Shown in pieces: positions 44,507 through 56,991 of a stretch of DNA of 64,000 nucleotides. The DNA lies in contig JAGUCH010000006.1 of the NCBI GenBank assembly GCA_019096065.1, positions 1,384,001 to 1,448,000 of the forward strand. The letters are read 5' to 3'. Source of the DNA: Paracyclopina nana. Lineage: Eukaryota > Arthropoda > Copepoda > Cyclopoida > Cyclopettidae. The translations under genes and the position numbers were made by a program. The stretch's first letter is position 1. Each line of letters begins with the position of its first letter. The notes below the pieces were generated by a model that saw only the letters and a program-made list of their open reading frames with translations, was not told the origin of the DNA and did not search any database.

Positions 44507-47500
44507 GCGAAGGACAATGTTTGGACGTCCGATTCGACGATCCGACGACTGGTTTTTTTCTGCGACAAAAGAGCTCGGCCTCTGCAAGTCCCCAACTGGC
44601 CTCGACGGCTTCGACCTCGAGCTCCGGCCTCGACGAGGCCGTTGTACCCACCACATCCATAATACTCGGGACAAAAGAAAAGGCCAAGAATTCTCGAGAG
44701 AGACTAGTGCAACCGTCTGAACCCTCTTCTCTCCTTGATGATATATTGCACCAAGAAAGGTATATATCATTATCATTGTATCCTTGCCACAAAGCTCACA
44801 TTTGCGCTGCTCAACAGCTTCACGGTGGTGCGTTCTTCCACACCGGTCACAGTTCGTGCTAACTATGGGCCTTTTGAGGCCAGTCAGATGGTGCCAACGC
44901 AGTACTTGGTGCCAGACATGCTAATGGTCGAGGAGGAGGAAAACACCAAAGAGGCCGGCTTGAAAGTGAAAGGTGCCACACTCATCACTGACTTCAAGCC
45001 TCATCAGCTCGACTTGAGTGCTCACCTGGTTACCAATGAGGTAAGAAACTGTGACAGCCAATTAAAGTGAAAGCTACACTGTACGCGATACAATCAAGTG
45101 AGAAAGCCGGAGAGATAGGCATTCTGCTGCATTATTTCGTTTTTGTTTTTTAGGTCCCCAAAGACAACCCTGTACTCCGGACCTTATTCCACATGGGAAA
45201 CTACCACAGCAGTCTCAATGCCAGAATTTGCGTGGTGCTCACAGCCTCTTTAGAGTCGAGCAAAACTTCTCGAAATGGCAACAACAACAATGAGGGCTCT
45301 AAAGTGCACAAGTCAGTCAGCCAGATTTGTTCCCCAAGGGAGAGCAAAGATGGCACATGTCTTGGGCAGTTGACCTTGCCCTCCAGCTGGTGGCCTCCTT
45401 TTACCCAGGCAAAATCCACGGCTTCTGAGCCTTTCGTGAAACAGCCAAAGGTTTTGGTGGATGTCAAGTACTCCGTCTTTGAGACCCGCGGCACCTGCGA
45501 CCATGGTAAGTGATGTGGCAGCCACCAAATTACTATATGGCATCTTCATACCAGAGTAACATAGTGGGCCATAAATAAATGCACTGTTCGCTTTAATGTT
45601 CTGAAACAACGTAAACTAAAAAGAAGGCCCTCTAGCAAACAGGCTGAATTTCGCTTTCTTTGCTGCAAACCTTTTAGCAGACATATTTAATTGACCCTTC
45701 TTTCTCATTCTCTTTGTAAAGCTGCAAACAAGATCCCTGTGGTCCCAGAAACCCCTTTAGGCGCGGTCACCTTGAGCCTTCCGGACCAAAGTTACCACCA
45801 ACTGGCAAAAGATGAGCTCGTGCATATGCTGATGCCACAAGCTCCCCTGTACCCCAACTCAAAGTTCTACGTGCCAGTGTTTTTGGAACAGCCTCTCACG
45901 GACCAGGCTCCAATTACAGCTCTGACCATCAAGTAAGTTTTCCCCCTCGCTGGTTATTGCCCTCGCGCCTTTCTAAATCTTCCACTACTACTACAGGTGT
46001 CGAACGCGTACTGGCCTCAGAATCCTGGGAGTGGAAGTGGCCTCTGAAGCCTGGACCATTAGAGTGGATGTAAACGCTCGAGGCTCCATAGCCACAGTGA
46101 CTGCCTTTAAGAAAACTTTGCAGACAACCAGTCTGGCTAAAGAGGATTCAACCCTAGCGGCGTCGACTCCTCCAAAAACTGCCTATGGGTAAGTCTGGGC
46201 TGTTGCAACTCGCGCAGATAAATCAAAAAGCCTCGAGGTGCTTTCTCTTTTTTTCCCTTACATCTGCATCTGAGGTTTTTAAGCTTCTTCCATGCGCTTG
46301 CAACGTAATGTATGTGCACGTCATCATCATTTCTCGTCTGACTGCGTGAATTACTGACGGGAAAGCGTGCGAGCATGTTTCAAGGCTACGCCTAGATTTA
46401 TGCTCCCAAGGGACTTTTGATCCCCCAGAGCAGAACGGAAATTAGGGGCCAAGCTACAACCGCATATATAGTAAATCTACAACATTTACTTTTATGTTGC
46501 AGGCCGCATGAACTTTTTAATTGGCTGCTCGTCATCGATGACAGAGACTATGACACGTGGGACCAGCCAAAGATTAGTTGGCACATCAAATACCAACGGC
46601 CTCAAACTGCAGAACATCAGGCTGACGAGGCTGATGACTCTGAGGACTACAGCACTGATCATGCCCATCATCGATCCAAGGATAGCTATAGGCTTCGTGC
46701 AAAAATGTCGGTGAAGAAGGACGAAGTGCAGGCCGTCATACCAATAGCCAAACACAAAGACTTGATGAATTTGGCCGTGCTCACAGGCCATCAGGTTTCC
46801 AGGCCTCTCAAAGTGTTCATTGTCAGCCAATCTGGTGAAGTGGCCGACGTGACACTTGACAGCTCCTGCTCGTCCGCAGATCAATCAGTTCTAAAGGTAT
46901 ACCATCAAAGAGAAAGCCATAGCATAATTATATGCTTATAATCAACTGATGAATTAGGTGTCCTCGTCGTGCTCGTCTGTCTACGTGGACGGATCGGAGT
47001 TGAGGGGCGCGCTGTCTGCTGAAATTGACATCAAGTACGGGGCACCCCAATATATGGGAAAAGCTGTCTTCACTGTCTGGATGCCGGAGACGCCATTGAA
47101 CATCGATGTTTCGGACACTCGACTCTCGCAAATCAAGGGGTGGAAAGTTCCGGGGAGTCAAAGTAATGGAAAGCGCAACCTGAATGAGACATCAGCCGCA
47201 GACGACGTCGCGCATGCACCACCTCTAGGGGAACCAGAAGAAAGCCAATGCCAGTAAGTAGAAAATCGTGTGGAAAATGTCGATAACCAGTCCATCTATT
47301 ATATTATACACACTCCCCTTTCTTCTTTTTACCCCTCACCTTATATAGCATGAGATACCAGCAGGCTGCAGTTAGGGTATTCGCCAAGTTTCTCGCGCAA
47401 GACTCCGATTCGGGGAGAACTGAATACTTTCCATCAAGAACATCTGAATTGGATGTGACAGACTTGGTCAAGCTTCGCATTTCCAATTCCGGAGTGGCCT

Positions 47501-49752
47501 CACTGTCCAAAAATGTCGTGCAGGGCATTAGCCCTGGCCGAGCTGAGATTAAGGTACAAAGTATACTATATATTGAGTGCTAACTCGTCCCAAGGGATCT
47601 GACTTTTTTTACTTGACCCATTGCCTTCCTTGTAGGTTGTGTCTCCTATAACGGGTCGAGAAATTGGTATGCGCGAGGTGCGCGTGCTGAAGAATCGCGA
47701 AAGCATCCGGGGTATGAACGTGCGTATCCTTAGTGGACTCGCGTTGAATGTCCAGGCTGACCTGCAAAACGAAGGCCGCTACACGGTGCAAACGTCCTAC
47801 TCTCAAATCCTCACCTCAAAATACCAAGTAATGCAGTTTATTACTGGTGCACGCTTGAAGCTCTTCAACTTTTCTCATATTTTTAGGAAGCACTTTTAGA
47901 CATTGAGTTGGAGCTGTCAGATGACACCAAACTTCCTTTGAGGGAAGTCGACCCAGAGGACTACTACTTGACCATCAAGTCCTTGGACCAAGATGTGATT
48001 GCTCTCGCGCCTTCAAGAGATCCAAGGTTCCCTCGTGTCATTGCGGTGGGGAGTGGGCGAGGCCAGCTTCTACGAGCTTCCCTTGAACTCGTTGACGGAT
48101 GCATGGAGACCAAGTCCTCGAACCTCGCGTTGGCAGTCCAGCTAGCTGAGGTCAATGTGTTTCTGCAGAGCAAAAAGAGGAACATGTGGAGCATGGAGAA
48201 ATCGAGCGATATTGGCAACATTCTTTCCAACATTGCCTTGCGAGATGACCATAGCTACTACAGCAAAAGCAGTGGCCACGGAGGAGCTGAAAGTTATTTA
48301 AGACCCGCGGCCAACTTTGACCGATCCAGTGGTGGTAGCAATTACTTCATGGACGGCCACCTAACTTCCCTAGAAATAGGCATGTACATCCTTCTCGCCG
48401 TTTTTTGCGCGGCCATGGCTGTATTTATGGCCTCGTGTTTCGTCTATGCCTCCAAATTCAAGCGTGAGGAATACCCAATGAATCAAAAGGCCATGTCCTC
48501 ACTCTCAGTTGAACAACCGCAGCGCAGGTCAACGGCTGCTTTAGCTGCTTGCAAGACTCCGGTGCAAAATGCACACGACTGGATATGGCTGGGCAAGTCG
48601 ACCATAGATAAGGCCAACTCTTCCGTCCACGAGAGCTCCCGCCACCAAACGCTGGACTCGAGTAGGAGATCCATGCTGTCGTCCTCAGCTGAGGTCAACG
48701 TCATCACCAACCCCCATGATATCGAGGCTGCTCTGGGGGAACGGATCCCCTTGCACCAACTCTCTAGTCATTGCAGCTATCCAAAGCAGCAGTACAATTA
48801 TGCATCTGCGGCCACTTACGAGAATCTGCGAGGTTTCCAGAGGCCAGCTCGAAGGATGCAATTGCCTCAGGTGCCCACTGGTGGTGCACCACCGCAGAAT
48901 AAAAGGCATTATCATCAGTTCCAGGCTGAAATCACACACAACCCGATGCACGGGATTCCGGATCAACAGCCAGTGAGGAGGAGAAGGCAATTGCCAAAAA
49001 TCAATTCTGCTACATACACCAAGAAGGTGGCAGAGCTCAGCAAGTCAAGCCCACCTGGCATTTTACCTGTGGGCTATCCAGTTTTCCTACCAGAAGGATA
49101 TCTTCAAGAGGATGAGGAGCTGTCACCCATGAAGCCTCTGCCAGATCCGACGAGCTTTGACATGGGGCCTCCGCTGAGGCAATCTCCAGCCTCTGCGCTT
49201 CCACCTCTCCATCCTTCTATGGAATCCATAAGTCATGAGGAGGACGACGTCACCAGCGTCAGGGGTGAATATGAGCCTTTGAATCCGGATATTGATCGAC
49301 CCAGTCCACCACGCACAGGAGCTGCGAGGCTATTTGAAAATCCCTTTGAAATCACAGACGAGGATTCTGTGCCCGTGGAGCCTGAAAAGCAATTGAGTCC
49401 TAGTCATGTATTTGAGTCAACTTCCCTAGAGCAAAGTCTTCTCCAGCTGGAGGAGACTGAGGAAAAATGCTCTGGCCCAGCTCGAAGTAGGTCCGTGGAT
49501 TCGCGAACCTTTGTCATCAGGAGGTCACCGACGGCCTCCAATTCCAGCAGAAAAAGTAGCCCAGTCACGTCCCCTCAAGAAGCCCTTTCTCCGTGCAGCG
49601 ACGTGAATGCAAATCCGGATTGCGCAAATGCGATGCAAGACGATGAGCTTGCTTTAGGGGCTGAGGCTGCCAAGGAGGAAGATGCTGCCATGGAGATGGA
49701 CTATGACAACCTGATGGCCTACTTTGAGAATCTCAAAGAGTCTGTTGCGTGA
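44507..49752 (+). CDS. TMEM132: TMEM132-family single-pass membrane protein, 5' partial
   Basis: Ten exons are 44507-44759, 44818-45040, 45154-45505, 45722-45932, 45997-46188, 46503-46896, 46958-47253, 47349-47553, 47636-47827 and 47887-49752. All are GT-AG with agreeing phase and give about 1393 aa. Family signatures run in order: FDDPTTGFFLRQ, RANYGPFEASQMVP, the TLPSSWW block, WHIKYQRP, PLNIDVSDTRLSQIKGWKVP, CHMRYQQAAVRVFAKF, then the membrane span LEIGMYILLAVFCAAMAVFM (about residues 931-955) and the cytoplasmic motif HDWIWLG. The TMEM132 ectodomain is built of Ig-like folds and is linked to neuronal adhesion and actin; the molecular role is poorly known. The tail here is long (about 435 residues), rich in Pro and Ser. 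The signal-peptide exon lies upstream and was not found. Introns are 58-314 bp. Confidence 0.93.
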
Positions 49753-50134
49753 AATCGTTGAAAAATGGGCTACAAGCTTTCTCTCTGATCCCCTCTATAA
49801 TATTGTTGATTTATGTTCCATTATTATTAGAGTTTTTGTGATATACTACTACACTACTAAATATGGTAGCTAACCACCACAGGCTTCGAAAAACAGAAAA
49901 ACCTGCTGTTCTCTCAAACACACGTATCACGCTACATTATTACTATTTCAGTACGTAATGACTACGATTACACACAAAATTCTTTGTCAGAAGCATCATT
50001 ACTGCTTACCTACATATTGTATTTAGTAAGTAAGAGTGCCACTTTTTTGTTGAATCCGTATACAGTATACTACTATACAATTATATCAGAAACAATTCTC
50101 GTTGCAACACTAAAGCTATTTATGATCTCTCTAA

Positions 50135-50215
50135 AATAAAACTCATTATAGCCATAATATGGAGAATAGAAATGTTACAAAATAAAGTTTCCTTATGCTA
50201 CTTCATCCCAATAAA
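50135..50215 (+). terminator. cluster of poly-A signals after the TMEM132-like gene
   Basis: AATAAA occurs at 50135, 50181 and 50210 on the coding strand, about 380-460 bases past the stop. These may be alternative 3' ends. Confidence 0.5.
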
Positions 50216-51525
50216 GTCTTTTCGCGCGAGCTGTAATTAATTTTCCTCACCATTTAATTAAAAGCTAGGCTTTCTTTTGTCAGTTGCATTGATAATATTT
50301 GGTTTACAGCCCGAGGCTTTTAGCAACAAAGCCTTCTCTGTGTCCACTCAACTTTATTGCCACAAAGCCACCATGTATAGAATGTCGATACAGTCGAAAG
50401 CTACGCAACAAAAGAGGCAATTTTTGTATGGAAAATCGGAACAATTTTTAGACGCATTCACGCAACCTTCACGAGATCCCATTCTGCATTCTTATATGCT
50501 AAAGACAAATACCATTCCGTCGGTTCTCTCATAGTTTTTTCTCTCCCTTTGTGCAATTAACGACCTAGATGACAGTTGAAATGTGAGATTATATGTAACC
50601 TCAGCTAATTAATCTTCTTTTCTTCTTTTGTGGTATCCGCGACGAAAGATGATCTCATTTGTCTTGCCTTCTACTGAGCTAGTATAACCGACAAAGACGA
50701 CGACGTCGATGATGAGGGAGAAGTGGTTTCCCGTGTTTGCATTCTTTCCTCAAGAGCCTCTTCTTTAGATCGAGAAACTCGCCAATATAGTAGATCGGAA
50801 AAAAGAGAGGATAAGATCGATGCAGCCAACAGACTGAAAAAGCATCTGCAAACCTTTTCTGCCATGTGGTCCACACTGTCATCTTTTGCGAAATGGCCTC
50901 CACCACAACAGCAATCATTGAGCCTCGGTTGTCGTGTGGTCAAACTTCCTTTCAAGTGCAGCGAAATATTTTCAACTACTTTCGAGGCCCTCGGTAATTG
51001 GTTCCCAGTAGCAGCTAGCAGCAAAAAAGGCATTTACCAGTATATGTATAGCAGCAAATTATGGAAGGCTGGTAACGATGGTAATTTCGTGCTGGTAATT
51101 GGAGCAAATCTGATTATGAGCGCTGCTCAAGGAATCTTAATTATCTGCCCCATAGCACATCCACTACAGTTGCACGCATGAGAATATTCATAGATAAAAC
51201 CTCGCGATGGTACTAAAGAAGAGTGGTTATCTCTCTCACTCTGAAAGAGCCTTTTCCCCGCTCTTTATTACGAGACACAAAGACTGCAAAAGTCCCAGAT
51301 GCTGCAGCAGAGCAGAAAGTGCTGCCGTTATTGCTTATCTTAACAGATATCATTACTGGTGCCCGTTCTCAATTTCCTCTTGGTACCTGTTCACTTGAGA
51401 TCAGCAGCTGCTTTCCATGGATCTGCTGAAACGAGGAGAAGGAGAAAAAACTTGCAAGCTATTTACCAGGGCTTGCTGCTTCTGAGCATGGAAAATTAAT
51501 AAAAGCCCAGAAGAGGAGGAGGAGG
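50216..51525. other. spacer without a recognised gene
   Basis: Overlapping open frames on both strands near 50670-51180 have no known domain and no clear splice sites, so they were not called. Confidence 0.35.
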
Positions 51526-51530
51526 GAACG

Positions 51531-51996
51531 CACAGTGGGTCAAAAAGCCGATTTTACGCGCACGAGAAATTACGTTAAATCGCAGATTTCCGATTTTAGC
51601 ACCCATTTTCAGCTTCTAATTTGTAGGACTTCTAGGCTACCTAAAGAGCACAAATTAATGTTTATTGACAGATAAAGGTTCAATTTTGGTGAAGAAAACA
51701 TAATTTTTGGGCAAAAGTTGATTTTGGCGAATTCAGTAGAACAGCAACTTTGCACAATTTGAGCAAAAATTGAATCTCCCATAACTTTTGATTCCAAACG
51801 ACTCCAATTGAGTGACCAAGTCAGGGAAGTCAAGCTTATAGCATAAATTGATAATCCACCAGAATTGGCTGCTCTTACTTGCTCTCCCGGGTGCCAGGAT
51901 GGCATATTTTTAGCTTACCGCTAATAAGAAAAAGGTGCTACGTTGATTTCGCGACTTTTTTCCGTGCGCGTGAAATCGGCAAATAAACCCACTGTG
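51531..51996. mobile_element. non-autonomous Transib-like DNA element
   Basis: This 466-bp element has inverted ends CACAGTGGGT and ACCCACTGTG. Further matching blocks lie inward: GCCGATTT and ACGCGCACG on the left, and their complements CGTGCGCGT and AAATCGGC on the right. The 5-bp direct repeat GAACG flanks it (51526-51530 and 51997-52001). A CACWRTG end with a 5-bp duplication is the pattern known for Transib transposons, whose ends resemble the V(D)J heptamer CACAGTG. No transposase is encoded, so it would have been moved by an element elsewhere. A CACTA-type element is less likely because those usually make 3-bp duplications. Confidence 0.75.
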
Positions 51997-52323
51997 GAAC
52001 GCAAGGAACGCAAATTAAAGCACCACTGCTGCAGCAGAGCACAAAATTTAATTAAGGTTAGATGTCAACAAGCTCACCAAAAGGCATAATTACATTTGCC
52101 AAATTAGATCTCTGGAAAACTGTGCGCGATGTTGATTAAAATTAAGGCATGCCATTTTGTCACAAATACTTTAGACAGCCTTTAAAAATGATGATTCAAT
52201 TTTGAGGCAACCATGAGTGTGTGAAGGCGTGTCGAAGCTCAGTATACTATACTAGAATGTAGTTGAGCAAAAGTTCAAAGTTAGCAGTTCTCCTTTCTGC
52301 TCTATTATTTCGGGAGAAATCGT

Positions 52324-52573
52324 GTGCGGAATACGATCCGCGCGAGAGCACTTGTCGTAAAAAAAGAAGAGATCCGCTTGGGATTTCTGAACTACAAATC
52401 CAACCAAGAAGAGTGGCATCATCACATCCACTTGGGAAAAGGGAAGAAAAGTTTATACGACAATTCCTTGTTCGTGATCCCTCCCCATGCTGGAGATGAC
52501 ACCGATGCTCGCTCTTTCACTCAAGGGCCCATGTCTAGTATTTTGGCCAACTTCTCCAGATCGCGCGAGCAAA
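52324..52573 (+). CDS. probable internal exon of an unrecognised gene
   Basis: An open frame with coding-like composition (KKEEIRLGFLNYKSNQEEW, then DNSLFVIPPHAGDD, then GPMSSILANFSRSREQ) ends at a good donor, AAAGTAAGC, at 52574. The left boundary is not certain. Its end phase does not fit directly onto the exon at 54110, so at least one more exon would be needed if both belong to one gene. No family was recognised. Confidence 0.35.
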
Positions 52574-54109
52574 GTAAGCTAAAGCGCGAGAGCTGTATAT
52601 ACTATATATAACTAGCGCGTTGCGCGCCTTCTTCAGTTCTTCTGCCTTTGGTGGCGCTATGATGCTCATGCTCAGTCCTCCTAGAACCTCCGAGGCTGCG
52701 ATAGTAGTTTCAATTGATCGGAAAGAACATTTTGCACTGGTGTGGTTTATGGCCTCCATACTAGTATAAGACGTGTTTCTCGCTGAAAACCATCAACCTA
52801 TCGTCGTAGCGACCTCAGCTCTTCTTCCCTTTCTTTCCTTTTTTTGGTGAGTACACAGCCATGCTTTTCTGTAATGGAAAATCGACAAAGAGCAAAAAGG
52901 GACATCAAAAGAAACTACTTCTTCTTTTGCCACTGCCTCCACTCCCAGCTCAATACGGACAGCTTTTGAAGTTGGCCAAAATACTACTATATACTACGCG
53001 GATACATATGCAGAGGCTACAGCAGCCATGCAGGTTCCTTTGCAATTTTTCGAAATGTCACCTTCAAAAGTAGGCAAGAGTAGGTAGCAGCAGCATTGCG
53101 GCAAAAGTTATCTAGCTTTCGTAATATTCGCGTCACGCGCGTTTTACCCGAGTTTGAAAAGTCGAGCTGCTCCAAGACAAAGTAAGTTCATGAGCTAGCT
53201 CGTGGAATGGCAGTTGTTGCGAGCAGCGCGGATTTTATAACTTGGCTTTATGGGTTTTCCGAAAAGGGGCTTTCTTCTTATGCTTTGCGGTGGTGCAGTA
53301 TGGGATCTTTTCTGGCTGGATACATCCGCTCGTGCAACGTACGCGCCGCGCGCGTGAGTGGCAACAATGGGCAAGAAGGCAAACGACGCGGTAATTACAA
53401 ATCTTGCTGCAGTCTTCTCTGCCCCCCAAAACCATCACAAGTGAGCCTTGAAAATTAAGAATTCTTCCATACCATTACTTTTAACTTTTACACTTCTTGC
53501 AAGGCAAGAAGCTATTATGGCAGTTTTGACATCGCAGCCTCGAATCTGGTCTTCAGCGTTAACCCCGTAAATGCACTCTCAACTTGATTCCCAAGAGAAC
53601 ATGTCATTGCATCAAGGCTTTCATATCTGCGCTAGCTGCAGATGGTTTCATCCCATCATGCACAGCATAGACACTCAATATTATATCTACCCAAATCTAA
53701 CGAAGGTCATCAAAAGCCCGCATTGGTGCTTCCGTGATATCAAAGGAGAAAGACTACCATGTTACTTCTCTAGATTCAATTAGACACTCTCATCCCATGT
53801 AGCAGAATGGGGGATTGATTCCACTCAGGGAAAGCAGTTTTTCGACTTTTATTCGCGATCTATTCATCTTTGAGATGGCTGTATTCCAGCCTTTCACTGT
53901 TTCTTCTTCATCTTCCACTGGCCTCGCTGGAAAAATACTACCACGCTCATGATTGATCGAGGCAAATATGAGAACAAAAGAGCTTTAGCTACTACATATA
54001 GTGCACCATTCTGGGATCACGAATGCGCATTTGGCTTACGTTACGATCGGGGAAAATCCATCTTAAGAAAGGAGATACTGTAATGATATAATTTTTGTTT
54101 GATTTGCAG

Positions 54110-55480
54110 GAATGTACGGTGGCAGGAAAAGCTACACTGGCCATGTCCTCGGGCCCCATAGGAGTGTTTGCTGATCGCTTCTCTCCTCCTCCTCCTCCTC
54201 CAGAGTTTCGGATTCCCCCGCCCCCCATTCCACACTTCGTTGACCCCGCCTGTCAAGAGAAGGTGAGTAATCGTTGAAGAATTGAGCTTGCTCCTCATAA
54301 AATGTAGCATTCTGCTCACGTCTCCCGAATATCATCATCTCCTTTGGGCCTGAATGTTTAATGAATTGTGTTTCAGATGCTGACCAACAATGACTTGCTC
54401 CATCTCTCGTCCTACCTAATTGTCGGCTGTATTCTCCTCATGGTCTTCTTCTCGGTGGCGGCTTGTAGCCTCAGATGTTGCACTGCAAGGTATTTCCCAT
54501 TAATAATGGCCCATTAGCGAAAACTGGCTGCTCGTGAATGAGAATGGCCGCAGCAGCCACCACCGCGCCATTACGTCTGCAAATGGATTACCGTTCCTCC
54601 CTTTTGGCCTTTTTGCTGCTAAACGTAGTATGTAGTTGTAGCAGAAGCTTGTGTATTGTAAAAAACTGGCCTAGAATGATTTCTGCTCCTCGCTTCGCGT
54701 TCACAGTACTCAACAGCGAGCAGCTTGTCAGTCACGAGGCCTTTGAAGTGTGCAACTTTTCCCTCGTAAATGGCAATTCTAAAAAAGTGCACCGTCAGTA
54801 CTTTTGCCATATGTAGCGGCGCAAAATATACTCTAGCAATATAGAAGCCAAAGGTCGCGCATAGATGATGTTACAAGTACCAAAAGATAACGAAGTGCGT
54901 TTATTGTATCTACAGCATATTGATCATATGGTATATAAGCACCTCAATTTCATAGCTTGTAAGCATGTGATGCACTTTTATATACACAATTTGTGCATCT
55001 CACCGTGAGGAGCGAAATGTCATCTCGAGTTTACGTTGATATCTTTTTTTCTGCAGCCAACTTCTCTCCGGCAACGACTGGCAACAGGAGGCCCTGCTTG
55101 ATAATTGCGAGCAAGACCTTTCGGAGGAAACTGCCGAGAACGAACGTGATCAGAAAACCTGGTGGCAATCGCAAGTGAAAATGCTCAGAATAGGCCTGAG
55201 GCAATCGATAGAGGCCGCCTCCCGCCAGCTACGTCGGCCTCGAGAATACTCAATTAACGAAGACTTCTCGTCGCCCCCAGTCAGGCCCGATGCCATCAAG
55301 TCTCCTGCAAGCGGTATCATGGATATGTCGAAATGCTCACCTAGCCAGCAAAACGATTGGCCATTATCCCCTCTGTTGGGCGAGGACGCAGACAGGCCTC
55401 CCATCGTTATCATTCCAAGTGTGTCCAGAAATGTGGCCGATACGCGGCGCAGCCTCGTCCATCAGCCGCAGAGAAATTGA
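54110..55480 (+). CDS. unrecognised single-pass membrane protein, 5' partial
   Basis: Three exons, 54110-54262, 54377-54489 and 55057-55480, have GT-AG junctions with matching phase and give about 229 aa. The first encodes two cysteines and a proline-rich stretch (SPPPPPPEFRIPPPPIPHF). The second carries one membrane span (YLIVGCILLMVFFSVAACSL) followed by RCC. The third is a polar cytoplasmic tail with an acidic, Gln-rich start (SEETAENERDQKTWWQ) and ends at an ordinary stop. The layout suggests a type I protein with an outside proline-rich stalk, but the signal peptide and any upstream domain are missing. I do not recognise the family. The exon at 52324-52573 may belong to the same gene. 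Confidence 0.6.
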
Positions 55481-55774
55481 GCACCACCATTTTCTAATAT
55501 CCCAACTAGGAAAAATATTTCCGTGGCTAAACAAGGGGCCGGGAAGAAATACTTGTCCTCCAGAACCAGGAGCCAGCCCAGGGGAAATTGGCCAAGGGTC
55601 TGGGCCACTCCCACATCTTCAATGGCAGATCTTTTTTTATTTCAAACTAAGAAATCAATGAAACCTCACCTTTTTCTTGGCATTTGGGATCTGGTGATTT
55701 GTGACTTTTCTCACGATGAGAATTGCTACCTGTTTTCCTCATGAGTCAATTTTTCATGGCTTGTTTTCGGTACA

Positions 55775-56708
55775 TACTAAATACCGCACACAAACGCAAC
55801 GCAACGCACTCTACTAAATACCGCACACTACTAAATACCGCACACTACTTTTAATATTATAATGTATCAATGAACTAATCAAACTGGCTGAAGGATAACG
55901 CAAATTATTTTTTAAAACACTTGCAGTATGCTAGTAAATCTGTTTTTTGTCTATTGCCGTTTTTTAAGTGTGTGCGGTATTTAGTATGTTTGCCTACTAA
56001 ATACCGCACACTTTAGCCCGGTTCCAACAAGGAAAATCAGCATAGTCAAGAGACGTAACTTGACTTTGTAGCATAGTCTGGTCCCAGCTAGCTCGCGCGC
56101 TCAGCTCGACCTGACTTAACTGGTTTACCGTACTGCACTACACTGATATCCTGTGTTGGAACCGGGCTTTTATACAGACTGTCCCGGAGATTTCTGCACA
56201 CTTAGAGATCAAAAGTTTGTGTAACAAATTCGGGAAAGATTAGACACAATGGATATCATTGGAAAGCTTGGATAAAAGAAATTAAAAGTAAAAAAATTGA
56301 GAAAACTTAATTTTCCTAAGGCACCCTTAATTTTTTTACAAAAAAGCAAAGCCAAAACCGGCTATTTATGACCAAATTTTCAGCTAGGCCAATCCCAGCT
56401 ATTTTTTACCCAAAATTGGCTAACTTAGTCTCAGAAAGGCATAATAGCATCACAAGCCACTTGGAGTTATTTTTCTAAATTGATAATTTGGCAAAAATTG
56501 ACCTAACCAAGAATATTGTGCTTTCTAATTAGTTATGTAGAAGTATAAAGAGATGCGCAAGTTTTCATATAAAATCAAAAACACCAAACAAAACTGTGTG
56601 CATAAGTATAGCTTGGGTGTGTGCGGTATTTAGTATGTGAGTACTAAATACCGCACACTAAGTGAATACTTGTTAAAAAAAGAAGTGAAATAACACAAAA
56701 ATAAAAAA

Positions 56709-56740
<32 letters not shown>

Positions 56741-56903
56741 AAGCCAGCTATAGCCTGGTTCCAATAATGAAAATGAGCTTTTATGCCAAAACTGATGAAT
56801 TTACTGTGGTTTGCTTTTTTTTTATTTGTGCTGTGTGCGGTATTTAGTAGTGTGCGGTATTTAGTAGTGTGCGTTGCGTTGTGTTTGTGTGCGGTATTTA
56901 GTA
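55775..56903. mobile_element. compound inverted-repeat element with ten copies of a 17-bp motif
   Basis: The motif TACTAAATACCGCACAC occurs forward at 55775, 55812, 55829, 55995 and 56642, and inverted ending at 55986, 56635, 56849, 56866 and 56903. The outer 70 bp form a matching inverted pair including ACGCAACGCA-type spacers. The layout reads as three head-to-tail units, each opening with the forward motif and closing with the inverted one. The outermost motifs overlap a TA duplication, as in mariner-like elements. There is no coding capacity, and an A-rich run lies near 56705. Confidence 0.8.
56014..56172. mobile_element. small inverted-repeat element nested in the compound element
   Basis: The ends are AGCCCGGTTCCAACA and its complement TGTTGGAACCGGGCT, about 160 bp apart. 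A related half-end, AGCCTGGTTCCAATA, occurs alone near 56751, so a second, degraded copy may be present. Confidence 0.65.
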
Positions 56904-56991
56904 TATACGCTTGTTTTCTGTAGCAATATTGGCTCCTTATTCGGCAATTTATTCGCGGGAATCGTGGCCTATTTTGCACCAGAATAATAGT

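Noticed and set aside
44274-44792. 172-codon minus-strand frame
   Set aside because: It overlaps the first recognised TMEM132 exon antisense and has no domain; a shadow frame.
50671-51181. Overlapping frames on both strands (120 and 152 codons)
   Set aside because: Neither has a domain or splice signals, and the plus-strand one begins with GTG.
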